A stretch of DNA of 64,000 nucleotides from Trichoplax sp. H2 (taxonomy: Eukaryota; Placozoa; Uniplacotomia; Trichoplacea): assembly GCA_003344405.1 (NCBI GenBank), contig NOWV01000155.1, positions 1 to 64,000 on the forward strand. Direction: 5' to 3'. The first letter of the stretch is position 1; each line of letters starts with the position of its first letter. The notes under the pieces are model-generated. The model ran no database searches. It had not been told where the DNA came from and saw only the letters and a list, made by a program, of their open reading frames with translations. Position numbers and translations under genes: made by a program. Below are positions 40,164 through 52,717 of this stretch, in pieces.

Positions 40164-41360
40164 TTAGACAAAGGTAACCTTACGAGAATGAGTCACATAC
40201 AATTTAGTTGTACTTCGATCACTATCACTGGATGCTGTTCGACTTGATTCAGGAATATAGGTAATATCGGGATTGACCGAGTATTGATAATCACTAATGA
40301 AATATTTTGCCTTAGTCAGTCGTTGACAGCAAAAAATAGATTTAAATGCTGAATTAAAGTGAGGATTACAATAATAGCAAATAATAACATTGGAGATACT
40401 ATAAAAGTAGGTTAAATATTTAGTAAATGTTCGAATTATTAATATTTTTTGGCGAAAATCACAATCGTATTTGCTATAGATAGCTATGAGATCCAACATT
40501 ACGTTAGTATCCACTAGAAAAATATAAATCCAGAAGGGTAGCCATGCTAACAGATAAACTACAAATATGATGACTGACATTTTACGTAATTTCTCTTTAA
40601 TTGAATCAATACTTTGATCATGTTGAAGAAACTGTAAATCATCAGATGCGCTGAATACTTTTTCAGGCAATTGTCGACCAGGGCTCATTGCTAAATCACG
40701 AATAACTTGAATATTGAAAAAGGCAACAGTAAGTACAGGCGCCACGAATGTAAGAGCAAAGAGGCAAGCATCATAAATTAATCGATTAGGATAACTTTGC
40801 AGCGAGCTATTTATTACTATGCAATAGGATGATTTGCCAAAGGTTTTCGTTTTTAAGGACATTCCATAAGGAATCATATAACCAATTGCCATCAGCCATA
40901 TTACTCCAATGCAATAGATTGCTTGTTTTTTATTCGGTTGTACATATAAAGATTTACAGATTGCACGATAGCGTGCATAACACATTAATGTGATAGTTAA
41001 TGCTGAGACGATGGTGGTAAAGATAAATGATGAATATAAAATTTGACACAGAAAGGATCCAAATGGCCATGTCCCATGAAATAAAAAATCGGAGATAAAC
41101 TGGAATAATCCAGATATAAGAAATAGGATAGTAACAAAGCTATAATTTAACATCATAATGTTGGTAAATGTCCATAATCGACGTGTACGAATAACTACAT
41201 ATCCGATAATGAGATTGCCAGTTATGGAGAAGATGAAGGTCGTGATGAAAACGATAGCTTTGACGATAGCCACAATCTTACTAATTTCATTAAAGTTGCC
41301 ATGATCGTAACAATCGCTAGATATATTGCTGATAGGGTTGCTTGTTTGATTACTAGCCAT
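40164..41360 (-). CDS. Class A (rhodopsin-like) G-protein-coupled receptor, intronless
   Basis: A 398-residue seven-helix plasma-membrane receptor in one exon; the ATG context is AACATGG. N-glycosylation sequons occur at N4, N12 and N184. Helices lie at about 28-57, 65-89, 104-130, 147-166, 195-220, 260-283 and 306-330. Conserved anchors are GN with N49 (1.50), C105 paired with C180 in loop 2, R130 (3.50), W155 (4.50), P208 (5.50), the W273-L-P275 toggle region and N324 (7.49). Atypical positions are T77 where Asp 2.50 is usual, A129-R-Y instead of DRY, and N324-V-I-I-C instead of NPxxY. Helix 8 (NPHFNSAFKSIF) is followed by a CC pair that may be palmitoylated. The tail is Ser/Thr-rich and ends in TFV, which fits a class I PDZ ligand. 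The ligand is unknown. Family confidence is very high. Confidence 0.96.
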   Translation of the reverse strand: MASNQTSNPISNISSDCYDHGNFNEISKIVAIVKAIVFITTFIFSITGNLIIGYVVIRTRRLWTFTNIMMLNYSFVTILFLISGLFQFISDFLFHGTWPFGSFLCQILYSSFIFTTIVSALTITLMCYARYRAICKSLYVQPNKKQAIYCIGVIWLMAIGYMIPYGMSLKTKTFGKSSYCIVINSSLQSYPNRLIYDACLFALTFVAPVLTVAFFNIQVIRDLAMSPGRQLPEKVFSASDDLQFLQHDQSIDSIKEKLRKMSVIIFVVYLLAWLPFWIYIFLVDTNVMLDLIAIYSKYDCDFRQKILIIRTFTKYLTYFYSISNVIICYYCNPHFNSAFKSIFCCQRLTKAKYFISDYQYSVNPDITYIPESSRTASSDSDRSTTKLYVTHSRKVTFV

Positions 41361-41789
41361 GTTAATATTAATGTTGAGCTAATCTACAGTCAAGCAATAG
41401 GGAAAAAAAAGAGTAACAAATTAATTGACATGGAATGATTAGAAAGCAAAATTGGATATCCGAAAATCGATACTGCTAATCTCTGCAATCTAAAAATTAC
41501 TCATTTCAAGTCTATTTTTCCCCTATACCAAGCAATGATTCGTTTTAGATAAATTAATCGCTTGTATAATAGGTTTTGCAAAGAAGAAATAAGCGTAAAA
41601 TGCGACTGGCTTACGATAAAACTTAACAAAACATAAAGCTACTACTTTTAACAACGTCAATATAAGAATAAATCAACGATTTTGGATAAGAATATAACTA
41701 GTAACATTAGATCCTAATTCAGAAATTATTATAGTATCAAAGAGTTGGTTGACGATTAACCTGAAGTAATAGAAGGCTTACATTTTTAA

Positions 41790-42050
41790 TTGTATAAATG
41801 CCGAAGGAAACTAGTAGATTTGTATCATTTCACACGCAATAAGAACAGATATTGTTATTATAGCCCCTCTCTTTTAAACGAAATTGGTCAAATTTTCGAA
41901 AAAAGACAGCGTCAATATGTTAAATTAATTCCAACTCTACATGGAATACCACTACCACTAGGCAGCATCCGATCTTTGCTAAATGAAAAGAAAAATTTTG
42001 AAAGGTTACGATCCTGCCAAACTTATTTCTCTCTATTCCCAAACTGTTGA
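41790..42050 (+). CDS. Hypothetical ORF or gene fragment
   Basis: An 86-codon frame starting with a non-ATG codon, containing EKRQRQYVKLIPTLHGIPLP and ending in YFSLFPNC. About 70 bp downstream another frame reads DDESDSRKENKIPNRHDSDD before a stop, and a third open stretch follows at 42255-42452. This may be a broken gene, but no family is recognised. Confidence 0.15.
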   Translation: MYKCRRKLVDLYHFTRNKNRYCYYSPSLLNEIGQIFEKRQRQYVKLIPTLHGIPLPLGSIRSLLNEKKNFERLRSCQTYFSLFPNC

Positions 42051-45000
42051 ATGGAGACTAGGATAGCTGTTAAGTAAACTTAAAACAGCCTACTATCCAT
42101 CTTGGGATTAAAATTGATGACGAAAGCGATAGTAGAAAAGAAAATAAGATACCTAATCGACACGATAGTGACGATTACAACTAAAGTGTAGGTAATAATG
42201 TAGCACTAGACGGTGAAAAAACTTGGCAATGTCTATCTTCCCCAATAGAAAACTTTGCGATACCTATCTTCTCTACTAGAACTGAAGACAAACAAATGTC
42301 TGAAAGCAAAGTTACTTTCTCGTATCAGTTATATTAAGAAGGCGGCGCTGACAAGAATAAAAGAATATTTAATTTCCAACCTGATCTATACACGCTATCT
42401 TCAAGTGGTACTAACCCAAGCCTCATGTGGCCATGTTTTTGGCCCATCTTAATTAATTATACAAACTAACATGACATTGGGCGGTCACTAAAGTAAATTA
42501 TGGCTTTTATAGGCTTACAGTCAATCATCAATCTCTTGGAATGTCACAAAGACAGCCAATAAGGAACACGCATAACAAATAAATTAAGAAAATATTTTAC
42601 ATCAATTTACAATATCATCATCTTATGAGGTTGATAAATGACGACAAATATAGATTTAAACTGGGTGATACTAGATATATTTAATTGAATCATTTCAATT
42701 TATCCATTCTGCATCCATTGCGTGCTATATTGATTACGGTGCCTGGTTAATATTGGTTAATGGTCTATGAGCTCCTAAGTAATTTCCTTTACTCTATCTC
42801 GGCAATCATTAGTAAAATAAATTACAACAAAAAGAATGACTATCTATTATAATGATTCTTGTAATATATTGACTTATAAAATGTTGACAATATTGACCTA
42901 AATTAATGCCATTGACGAATGCTATTTGTTTCAATATTAATGTATCATTTTCCATCGATTAGTAAAAGTTGATTAATCAGGTAAAGATGGACACGCTAGA
43001 ATAAATCTGTTAATTTCCATCATAACCCACCCCACTAGCCAATAAATCAGCATCATCTCCATAAATAATTGAAAATGACAGAATATACCGTAATTTCATT
43101 AAGCTATAAAAAAATTTAAAATGCCTTTACAATCAATTCAAATCTAGTCAAGATTTTTTCATACATAGTATTTTAACTTTACTATAAAAATAGGATCTGA
43201 TCATGATGGATTCTCCCCTAACCATCTTCTATGGCAATAACGTGATGTCCAATTCATGTTATTGCTATTATCTACTCTAGATATGCAGGACCCGTGTAGT
43301 AAGGTTAATAAAAAATAGATTCATTATATAATCTCGTAGAAAAAAATCACTAACAAAATCTAAATACAAGCATGGCTTAATGTTAGATTTAGGGTCGGAT
43401 GAAATTGAAAATATCAAATGGCTATTGAATTAAAATAAAGCAATTCTATATTCTCCATGCAATATCATTTTCAAGGATAACGGTAGAGATAAGGCTTAAG
43501 TATTTTCGGTCTTTAATGTTAGAAGGAGTTTAATCAATCAGAAACAGTTGTAATCCGGATTTATTTCTTGGTAACGTACTGTACAGATCTGATCTATTTA
43601 ATATAATACTTGTATCGGAAAAGTTTAAAATCGATAGAAGCGATTCTAAACTAGAAGGATCATTGTTGCTATCAATTATAGCGCCCCCTATTACTTGTTT
43701 TTCCGTGAATGTTAATAAAATGTAAAATCAATCAACAGCATAATGATGAACAAGAATAATCATTGTTTAACGAACATGATGCAGTTTGTAGATATTGCTC
43801 TTTTTCGTATTATTAGAACGGAAAATATTGGAAACTCCCTCTAATAACAGATCACTTCCGTAGTTTTCTTTCTTTAAGTTCGAAAAAGTAGGATGCTTGA
43901 TTAGTAACTTCCGATCTATAAGGTAATATGATCGTAGATAATTTTTCGTATGTATTTATGTTTTACAAGTGTTACTAAAATTCTATTGGAGTTAACAAGC
44001 TCTAAAGTTATACAAGCATCCTTAAATGAAATAGTAAAAGCAATGGACAAAGATCTGCAAAAGCCATATTTAGTTTAATAGTAGACTGATAGGGTATAGA
44101 TTCCCTAAGTTAGCAAGCAGTAGAATACTATGGTTTGAATAAGGATAATGTGTACATTGCATAGACGTGTAATCGATATTTATTTGGTAACTCTGTCCGT
44201 ATTGCTAAATTCTTACTTAACTAAGCAAACGGTATTTTAATTTCCTATTTTAATAAGGATGATACGGATCAAAATATTCGGATACTGCATAAGAGAAACT
44301 TTATAATCCTATTTCTAAACTAGCTTAATAATAATTTGAGTAATAAGAGTAATATTAGGACGCCGTGAAAGATTAGCAATAGTAAGCAAATTAAGATTAT
44401 TTCAATCTTTCTACTATATTTGTATGGTGTGGCCAAACAGTGAATGTCAACATCATGGCTTGTTAAAACTCTTGGGCTAACAATAAGCAAAGCTTGCGTT
44501 TAATACAATATTCATTTTTTTACTAAATAAATGATAATAAATTATCAATCAGCTAAGCAATTAAACGGTATGCGACATAAATCAGTAATCACTTGTCTCA
44601 TTTAGAACGTAGTAATGAGAATATGCATACGTTAGATTAAAAATAGATTATTAGATATATAGATGAGAATTGATCGCTTTAACGCTTATTAGTATAATAC
44701 AGTTATGCTTTCATAGGGCACAAACATATCGAAAGGCTAGATTAATCGCTCACAAATACAGCGGACAAAAGATAAAAATTATTTCATCGTTTGTGATAGC
44801 AAATGATGAGGGGTAGCATACATTAACCTGAAAGTTCAAAATTAATAATTCAGTTTTTACCAAATAGAATTCTTCAATGCAAGGGATTAATAGAAAATAA
44901 TACAAACGACGATGACTAATATGAACAGATTACTTATAAATAAATTTGATAATACGCTCAACACAGATGGAGATTATACTCAATATCTTAGTTCAGCAAC

Positions 45001-48000
45001 TTCAGGAATACTGGACATCATCGCTATGTAGATAGCAGAAATAATTTTTTGTCTACTATTTTAAGTTAGTCCTATAATCAATAGGAACTAATTTACCCTT
45101 CAGTTAGGAGTGCACGCTTGTCTGTGTTTATTTGTAGAGAAAGAGAATTTTAATGGTAGTCTGTTGATATTGTTCATGCAGAGCTTGATAACTTCTATTT
45201 CATCTGCTTTTTAGAGGGACAATTTTTAAACGAAAACAAGAACAACCATCCAAATAAAATAATACAAAATGGATCACTCTCAATTTATGCAAGTGTTACT
45301 AAAGCAATATACTGGTGATTTATTCATCCAAAATCATCATTATTAACTAGGTTTTTTAGGCTGGGAAAATGTTAACTTAGCATGAATAATTAGTTATGCG
45401 TGTAAAAAAAATTCGATGATCAGTTGATTAGCCTGTGAATCGAATGTATAATAAGTGTTCCATATTCACAATACTATTTTTACAGTAGCTCTTGAGCTTA
45501 AAGTTAAGGAAGAATCTAGTAGGCAAATGGCCAGACATGCAATTTTATTTTAAAATACATGAAATATGACACTATTTACTATAAGATTAAATTGGGGAAT
45601 AGCACTCAGGGCAGATGGTCGTACTATCGATCAATAGAATCAAAATTTATTTGTGTTATGTAAATTAAATAGAAATCATATCCATTTTTAGCAAGCAAGT
45701 ATCTTAAATATTAGCGGCAGAAAGTGATAATTTTTTAAATGCTTGAAGGTTAGCATACCTGAAATGCCCTGGGATCAATCTCCTACTTTTTCAATCCGCA
45801 ATCACTTTTGATTGAATGAAATCCAAATTGTTAGATTTAGATATTGCTTTTTATCAAGATTGAAAATTATGGCATCGATGAAACTTGATTACGTTATTAT
45901 CATATGATCGATGAAATGATAGAATGAAGAAAAATAAGAAGTGATATAAGCTATCAAATAGTAAAATAGTTTTAAAGCTTGCCTTAAGATTTAAAAACAC
46001 AATTATATTTCCCGAACTTGTTTACAACTTGACAGCATTAAAATTAATACATAATAAAAATGATAAATTATCTATTATTCCATATGCTGAATGGCAGAAA
46101 GAAAGCTTACAAACATTGTTCCTTTTGTTTCATTACACCATGTATAAGTCCGTATTATTGTCATACTTATTACTTATTCAAATAGTAAAAGATACCTTGG
46201 GATTGTATCGAACGTTGTAAATTGGATAACTCGATAATGCAATTTATTAAATGAATAATCTATATATAGCTCATGATAGAGTAGCGATCTAGAATATGTA
46301 GGGTCATAGTTTAGCTACCCACTTAGATATTAAAAGTCGTCGGAATATTTCCTGTCAATAGAGCCATTAGATAAGATGAGCAATGTAAATTACATTGCTT
46401 AGAAAGATGGCAAGAACAGAAATTAAGTTCAGTTACTGATGATTAAATTGATACATCAGATTGATTACTGCCGATGCCAAGATATATTTTTGAATTTCTA
46501 AAAATGAATTTAGTAGACAAATTTTAAAAATAGGTAATCAACAATGTAGTTTTAGTATCTAGATGAAATGTGCAATAGCTTAGTAAGGGTTGTGGCATTT
46601 CTCAAAAATACAATCTTTATGGATTCTTAATGATTGCAACAATTATATGACGGATCAATAGCATAGATTATGTCGATAACTCGTATCTCGTAAATATAAT
46701 CTATTCCTCCTTATTACTCTCCCCTACCTGGAATCAAAATAGTATTTCATTTCTGAAATCATTCGTCATATGTAATATTGTGATGATGTTTACTTGTATA
46801 GGCCTCTACAGGACTAATTAGCACCAATCATAATGATAAAATATTGGTATTTTATCTAGGGAAATGAGTCGCTTTTTCATTTTTCCACGGTTTAAATGAT
46901 GAGTCAGTAAAAGCTAGATCAGAATGCCAGGTGATCAATAGAATAGGAAATATACCAAGCCATTTCCATTTTTAAACAAATTATAATAAAAATGAGATAA
47001 GATATCCCAGTTTTATTGTTTTGCCACTGTAGTTAACTTGATCGCTATACAAGATAATGAAATATTCCGTAGCAAGCAATGACGAAAAAACTAATAGAAT
47101 ATTTTCTCACTGTCTGATCACAATAAATAGAATCATAATTCATTTGAAAATATAGAAGATCAACACCATTTAAAGCTAACTCATCCAAATTAATTATCAA
47201 AATGATACTAGGTAGGAAAAAATGACTAGTTGACGTCATGATAGTAGAGACATGGTCAAGATGTAAAAACAAGTGCACAGATACTATAGAATATCAATAA
47301 TATAACCAGTGTCAATAGAATTGGATAAAGCTTATATCTCTCCTACTGCTGTTCTCGTTATAAATAAATAATACAAATTAATGATTTCGAACAATAACAC
47401 TCATTACCCAAAATAGCAAAATCAATCATCCTTAATCATATATTGCTTTTAAAATTAGCTAGACATAACGGAACAGATCTATTTGAAATTTTTAATTAAC
47501 GATTATTGTAAAAGAAAATATCTAGCAGTCACAAAGCACCGGCAGTAACACATTGCAACGATCACCAGGAATTTTACATAGCTAAATTAACGCTAATGAA
47601 CAGAACCTCCTTTTACCGGTGTCATAGGAACGTTTTTTTGTTATTGTTACCATTAGAAGGGATAGAAATGATATTTTTTGTTTTTTGCTACTAAGGAGAC
47701 AAAGGAATCCTATAGCCTCCTATATTGCCCTGTAATGGCGCCAGTCATAGAAAAATGAAGATAATTCACATATCTTGGTACTCCTAGCAAGGTTGAAAAA
47801 GTTCTTGTGTAAGAGTTTGATAAATTTATTCAGATTCCTTCATCATTTTCACTAAAAATTATTGCTTATCCTTTACTTTTTTATTCTATGCATCTATTTT
47901 CTCATGCCTTTACCTTGTTATGCCTATTAATTGTAAACTTACGTGATTAATTATAGAGCTAAATTGGAAATATTAGGGTCATAGTTTGAAACTGACGCTT

Positions 48001-49375
48001 TCCCCTTTAATTTTGAACTCATTCTGTGCTATTCTCTATTCGTATTAAAACACGGTAAAAAATACTTCTTCATTCAACTTTCTCTATTTTCAGTCAATTA
48101 AAATCTCAAATGCCTATTGTAACAATCATTTCTTATGAGCCACCTCATCAACAGTACCACCAGAACAATTTTTAAAAATAGTTTGGTTCATGGCACCATT
48201 ATCACATATGCTTCTATTTCTCAATACCTTTATTCTTACTTTGTTTTGAATAATAATAATTAATCTCATTTTAATCGAACAAGCTGCAATATTAGATGGA
48301 TTTCAGTCTTGATCCTTAATTGTTTGCTTGAATATATTAGCTCAATAATCATATCCCATTTATAATCTATGCTAAGGTGCACTATACTAACAAACGTATC
48401 CTGATTTAAGCTTAAGCTATATTAATGGGAAAACAAAACCTTTTCATGAACTATACAATTTAGATTATAAAATTGATTTTTTATTCAAGTGGCCATTTTA
48501 ATCAGCTACATAAATGAATATTCTGCTATTGTTATATGCGTGATATACTGTACATACAGTTCCGTATTGACTCATTATCAGAAATAATCATTTTATAAAC
48601 TCTAACCCATATATGACTAACATTAATACAAACGATTTACAATAGATTTGGCCAATTATGCGCGTTACAAGGAAAGTGAATTTAGATAGATATACCCGTA
48701 TATGCCGTATCATCTTAGATAATACTGCATCACACTGTCGATCTTGAAAAATATCTATTTCTATTTCCATTAATAAATTGATATAGCAATCCATAGATTT
48801 GTATCCCATCTAAGCAAAAATTTATATTTCTAGCGACGACATACTCTACCGGAATATCGATTAAGACTGTTAAAATTTCAAGTTTTGTAATACTTATTGA
48901 GTTTATGAAACCTAATTTACTGTCTCATATATTAATAAATTACCAAATTAAATACTTCTAGCCCGTTTAACGTTTTCTTACGCTAGTACTAACAACAATA
49001 TTGTGAGGAAGAAAAGGGAATAATTGAATACGTAAATACTTTTGTAGCAGATTTCTCAGAGTAATTTCCATTAATTCATCTCATTTTATTCGCTCTAATT
49101 ACGTAAATTTTCAATTAAACAACTTTCACTTAGCTCTAACTACCGATAAATAATAATAAAATAGATTATAATTATGTATGCATATTTCTTTGCTACTAGA
49201 TGTTAAAATAATCATTGCAAGCCTGCTTCATAGTGTTAGACCAAATATGTTCCACTCATTTCAGATTGTTTTTAAAGTACCACCCCAGCTGTTTGATTAT
49301 ATTGTTTAATGAATCTATTTCAGGATTTATATTATCTACTGATAAGTAAGAGCATCGCACCGTACTATTGTCATC

Positions 49376-49538
49376 TTAATTCTGAGTTATTTTCATTTCT
49401 CCTCCAACCATTGAAGTATAATTAATATTATCTACTGTTACCGAAATCATAATGCTCCGAATATGTCGTGGGCTAACAATATTGTAGGACGAAAATATCT
49501 TCTGAATTTCGATCACATAATTATCATCTAGATCTAGC
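49376..49538 (-). CDS. Possible terminal exon, unknown product
   Basis: Minus-strand frame after a pyrimidine-rich tract ending CAATACAG. It encodes about 53 residues, including LDLDDNYVIEIQKIFSSYNI and SPRHIRSIMISVTVDNINYT, then TAA. The frame stays open upstream to 49618. A further 73-codon frame lies on the same strand at 48588-48809. No domain is recognised. Confidence 0.22.
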
Positions 49539-50330
49539 CTGTATTGAGACTTTCGAGCCAAAGTGACACAAGGTGAAAGAAAGAAGCCCGCTACATAAGT
49601 ATTAAGTATGCGTGCCCATTAAAAATCAATAGCACTTTCATATCGTCACACAATTAAAAATTAAATATGCTTTAAATGTTTTCGCACTAAAAGTACAGGT
49701 GTTGCACTTTCTTTGCATTCTAAAACGAAATTTAAAAAAAATAGAATCATTTACATTCCGAACTATAATTATCATATTATTTCTATTATTATTTACTTAT
49801 AGTACCGTAACATATTTTTTAAAGGTTAAAGTAACTCAAGACGAATTAAACAGTAAATAAAAACCTCTATTTATACTGGACAAAAGTTTACCCAATTTAT
49901 GCTCTTTGAACTAATGTATCCCATCTGGTCAATATCGTTGACGAAAAGCGAAGTCATAGAAAAAACTGATACAATAGTATATTATAGCTCTAGTAATGGT
50001 AGGTGGTGAGAATGATCACAGTAACTCAAAATCTATCAATTCCATAATCTAAAAATGACAGTACTAGTTAGATTGACTTTAATAATATATTTATTCCATA
50101 ATCATTGCATTCGATAAATTTTAAACTATATTTAGGCTAAATAAAATGAGACAATACTGTAGTACTGTACAATTCAATGCTTCGTTACATTTGATAATGT
50201 ACGGTAGCTACCGATTTTAAAGATAGATTCCAAAATACAATAAGAAAGCTTGCACCTTACAACTAGAAGAATTGCATTAATGATAAAACTGAATAACAGA
50301 CCGTACAAGGGATTATTCATACCTACAGCC

Positions 50331-50365
50331 ATTGTAAATATATATATATATATAGCATTTACAAT
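50331..50365. repeat. AT microsatellite flanked by inverted arms
   Basis: ATTGTAAAT and ATTTACAAT flank a TA dinucleotide run, so the whole can fold as one hairpin. This looks like a microsatellite-type cruciform and not a gene. Confidence 0.6.
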
Positions 50366-50800
50366 TTAATCTGCGACTAGTCCTATAGACACAATATCAT
50401 AATAATGTTCTATAATTTTTCTATCTTTAATTAATGTCTGAATAATATTCTAAAATATTGAGATTCGATGATAAAGTATAATATTACTTAGGAGACAAGA
50501 AGAGGTGAAACTCTATTGAATTAAGTCATTCAAATAATTCTTGACATTCTTGTGTGTAAAAGCGAAGCAAATATTTATCAAGGTGAAATACTAACTTAGA
50601 AATTCGACAGTAACTAGATATTAAAGAATGAAATAAAATACTCGACGATCTATACTCTCTCCTAATAAACAGAATTATGTCATATTATTATCGTGAATCA
50701 AGAAAGGTACATTTTTTACTTGCATGAACATTCATGCAATATCAAGATAGGCTAGAGGGTTATAATGTAAAAATAAAAACCAAAGAAAAATTAGGGTGCC

Positions 50801-50838
50801 TCCTAACACTTGCTTTAAGTAATAACTAAGTGTTAGGA
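50801..50838. repeat. 11-bp perfect stem-loop
   Basis: TCCTAACACTT and AAGTGTTAGGA pair without mismatch around a 16-nt loop. GATTCGAAC follows at once, but no tRNA can be folded here. Confidence 0.6.
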
Positions 50839-51045
50839 TTCGAACTACCCCAAAGAATGGATGACTAAATTCGCTGAATTGAGCATTTTACTATGTTGAT
50901 TATAATTAAGTATTGAAAGTAGGAAGGAATCATTATGGTTATAACCAAATATATATTGCGCTGTACTGGTAATAGGAACTCTCACATGGTATGATCCCTT
51001 ATGATTGGAATTCAGACTGATACAAGATTATAGAATATAATATAA

Positions 51046-51372
51046 ATGATTCTGTAACTGGTCATACTGTTGTCCGACTATCCAGAATTAACCGGTAAAT
51101 ATCTATATCGATAAACGTTATTCCATTAATTTGGCTATCGTATAAAATTAGTCTTAAGAAAATTAACATGAATCATCTAGGTTATAACTTATAGCTACTG
51201 CCAAGAAGTATAGAATCTCGGCATATCATTGAATAAATCAGTTCTCTAGCTTTACAACTTAAAAGCAAAGGCATCTAATTTCCCGCATTATTATAAGTGA
51301 TAGTGGTTTCCTAATACCTTGAAAACTCTAAAATTTGCTTTACGTAGCCCTTGTTAAGAAACTGGTTCGAAA
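51046..51372 (+). repeat. Dispersed repeat family 2, copy 2
   Basis: Partner of 14105-14389 in the same orientation and more degraded. The two ends match best. No coding frame was recognised. Confidence 0.45.
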
Positions 51373-52583
51373 TATCGAGTCATCAGAATACCACATTTAC
51401 TCTACTGTTATATATTCAAAATATATATAAGTACGTGTACGAAAACTTTGAATACTAAACTATGGTATAAATAAATATCATAAGAAGCTCACTATATAAA
51501 TTGACTTTGAAAGAAGTAACCATATTACTTCCAGACAAAGAATAAAGTTGCTAGTAAAAGTCAATCGGCAAATCAACGAAATAATAAATTTTTTTACTAG
51601 CTATTATTATTTTAGTGGGTTAATATTCTCAGATATTTAAATTTTACCTATAGCTAGTATACGTGCATTAATAGGATAATATATGGTAGAAGATCTAATA
51701 GCAAAGAATAGTATGACCTACTATAGATTCAGCCTTATTATCATATTGTTCTTGACATTTTAATTACGTACAGAATAACACATTCCTAACGTGTGGTATA
51801 CAACCAGTTAACTAACAGCTTTCTTTGCATATTTGCATCTTAAATAGCTTTCGCACACACCTTCATGCTTTGCTATTTAATAGTGTAGATAGATATTACT
51901 TATATAGCTGAGATCTGATAGAATAAAAATGCTAAAAGTATACGAGTCTTATTGAAACTAAGATGTTGTTGCTGTGTTTAACTTATCAAAAGTTCATTCT
52001 TGCTATAATATTGAGTAATAGCAGTAAATTATCGCATTCTATCAAGATAATATATAATTCTTTTGAAGGCTTAAATGCTAAATAGCTTTAAGACAAGGTT
52101 TCTATTGGCGTACATAAGGTAGAGCACTGATAACAATTTGATAAGATCTCTATCACATAATATTATTTTCATGCCGTCAATTCTATTAGCTCGTGTGATC
52201 ATCACCGTTAGATAGCAAACTCGGTTTAAGCAATAGAAACAAGATTACTCGTAATGTGTCATCCATCTTATCTAAACCAATATTGCGCGTATTACATATG
52301 TTAAAAGGAAAGATAGCAGTCGAGCATAGATATAACTAATCGAGATGATACCCTTCCAGGATCCGAGGTTTTGTTATTAGAAGGTTATATAGTCCCTTAT
52401 CAAATTTTAGATAAAGACTTTTGCTATAAATGATTAATATACTGCCCTTGAAGTAGAAGTTGTGCGAAAGCAATCTTCGTGACGTGTACTTCATTTCTAT
52501 GTTACGTTCAATAAATATTTATATCTTAGAAATTATTTACTGCCTCCTTAATTGTAACTTTAGTGGTTAACGGCTGATACTAG

Positions 52584-52717
52584 GATTAGACTGCATCTAA
52601 TCTGCATAGATAGAATCTCTTTAGAGTATTAATTTGACTTATTTCTAATAGACGAGGTGACATGTGTAGATAAACCGGTTTTAGGTACCGAAACCTATGT
52701 AAGCGGTGAGTTCACCG
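52584..52717. repeat. Cluster of three inverted repeats in a GC-richer patch
   Basis: GATTAGA/TCTAATC (52584-52602), the palindrome-like GGTTTTAGGTACCGAAACC (52677-52695) and CGGTGA/TCACCG (52704-52717) fall within 134 bp, in DNA visibly richer in GC than its surroundings. There is no long reading frame. Confidence 0.5.

Noticed and set aside
46379-46399. Perfect 21-bp palindrome with arms AGCAATGTAA and TTACATTGCT
   Set aside because: Single, with no loop or context that suggests a small RNA or an element end.
46835-46856. Hairpin GATAAAATA/TATTTTATC
   Set aside because: Pure AT-rich 9-bp stem of a kind expected by chance in this composition.
47231-47238. Second perfect CRE (TGACGTCA)
   Set aside because: No gene start is recognisable nearby, so a promoter call is not supported.
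50838-50850. GATTCGAAC resembling the complement of a tRNA B box
   Set aside because: No A box, acceptor stem or cloverleaf can be built around it on either strand.
51361-51376. GGTTCGAAATATC resembling a tRNA B box
   Set aside because: No matching T-stem or A box; it belongs to the dispersed repeat copy at 51.0 kb.
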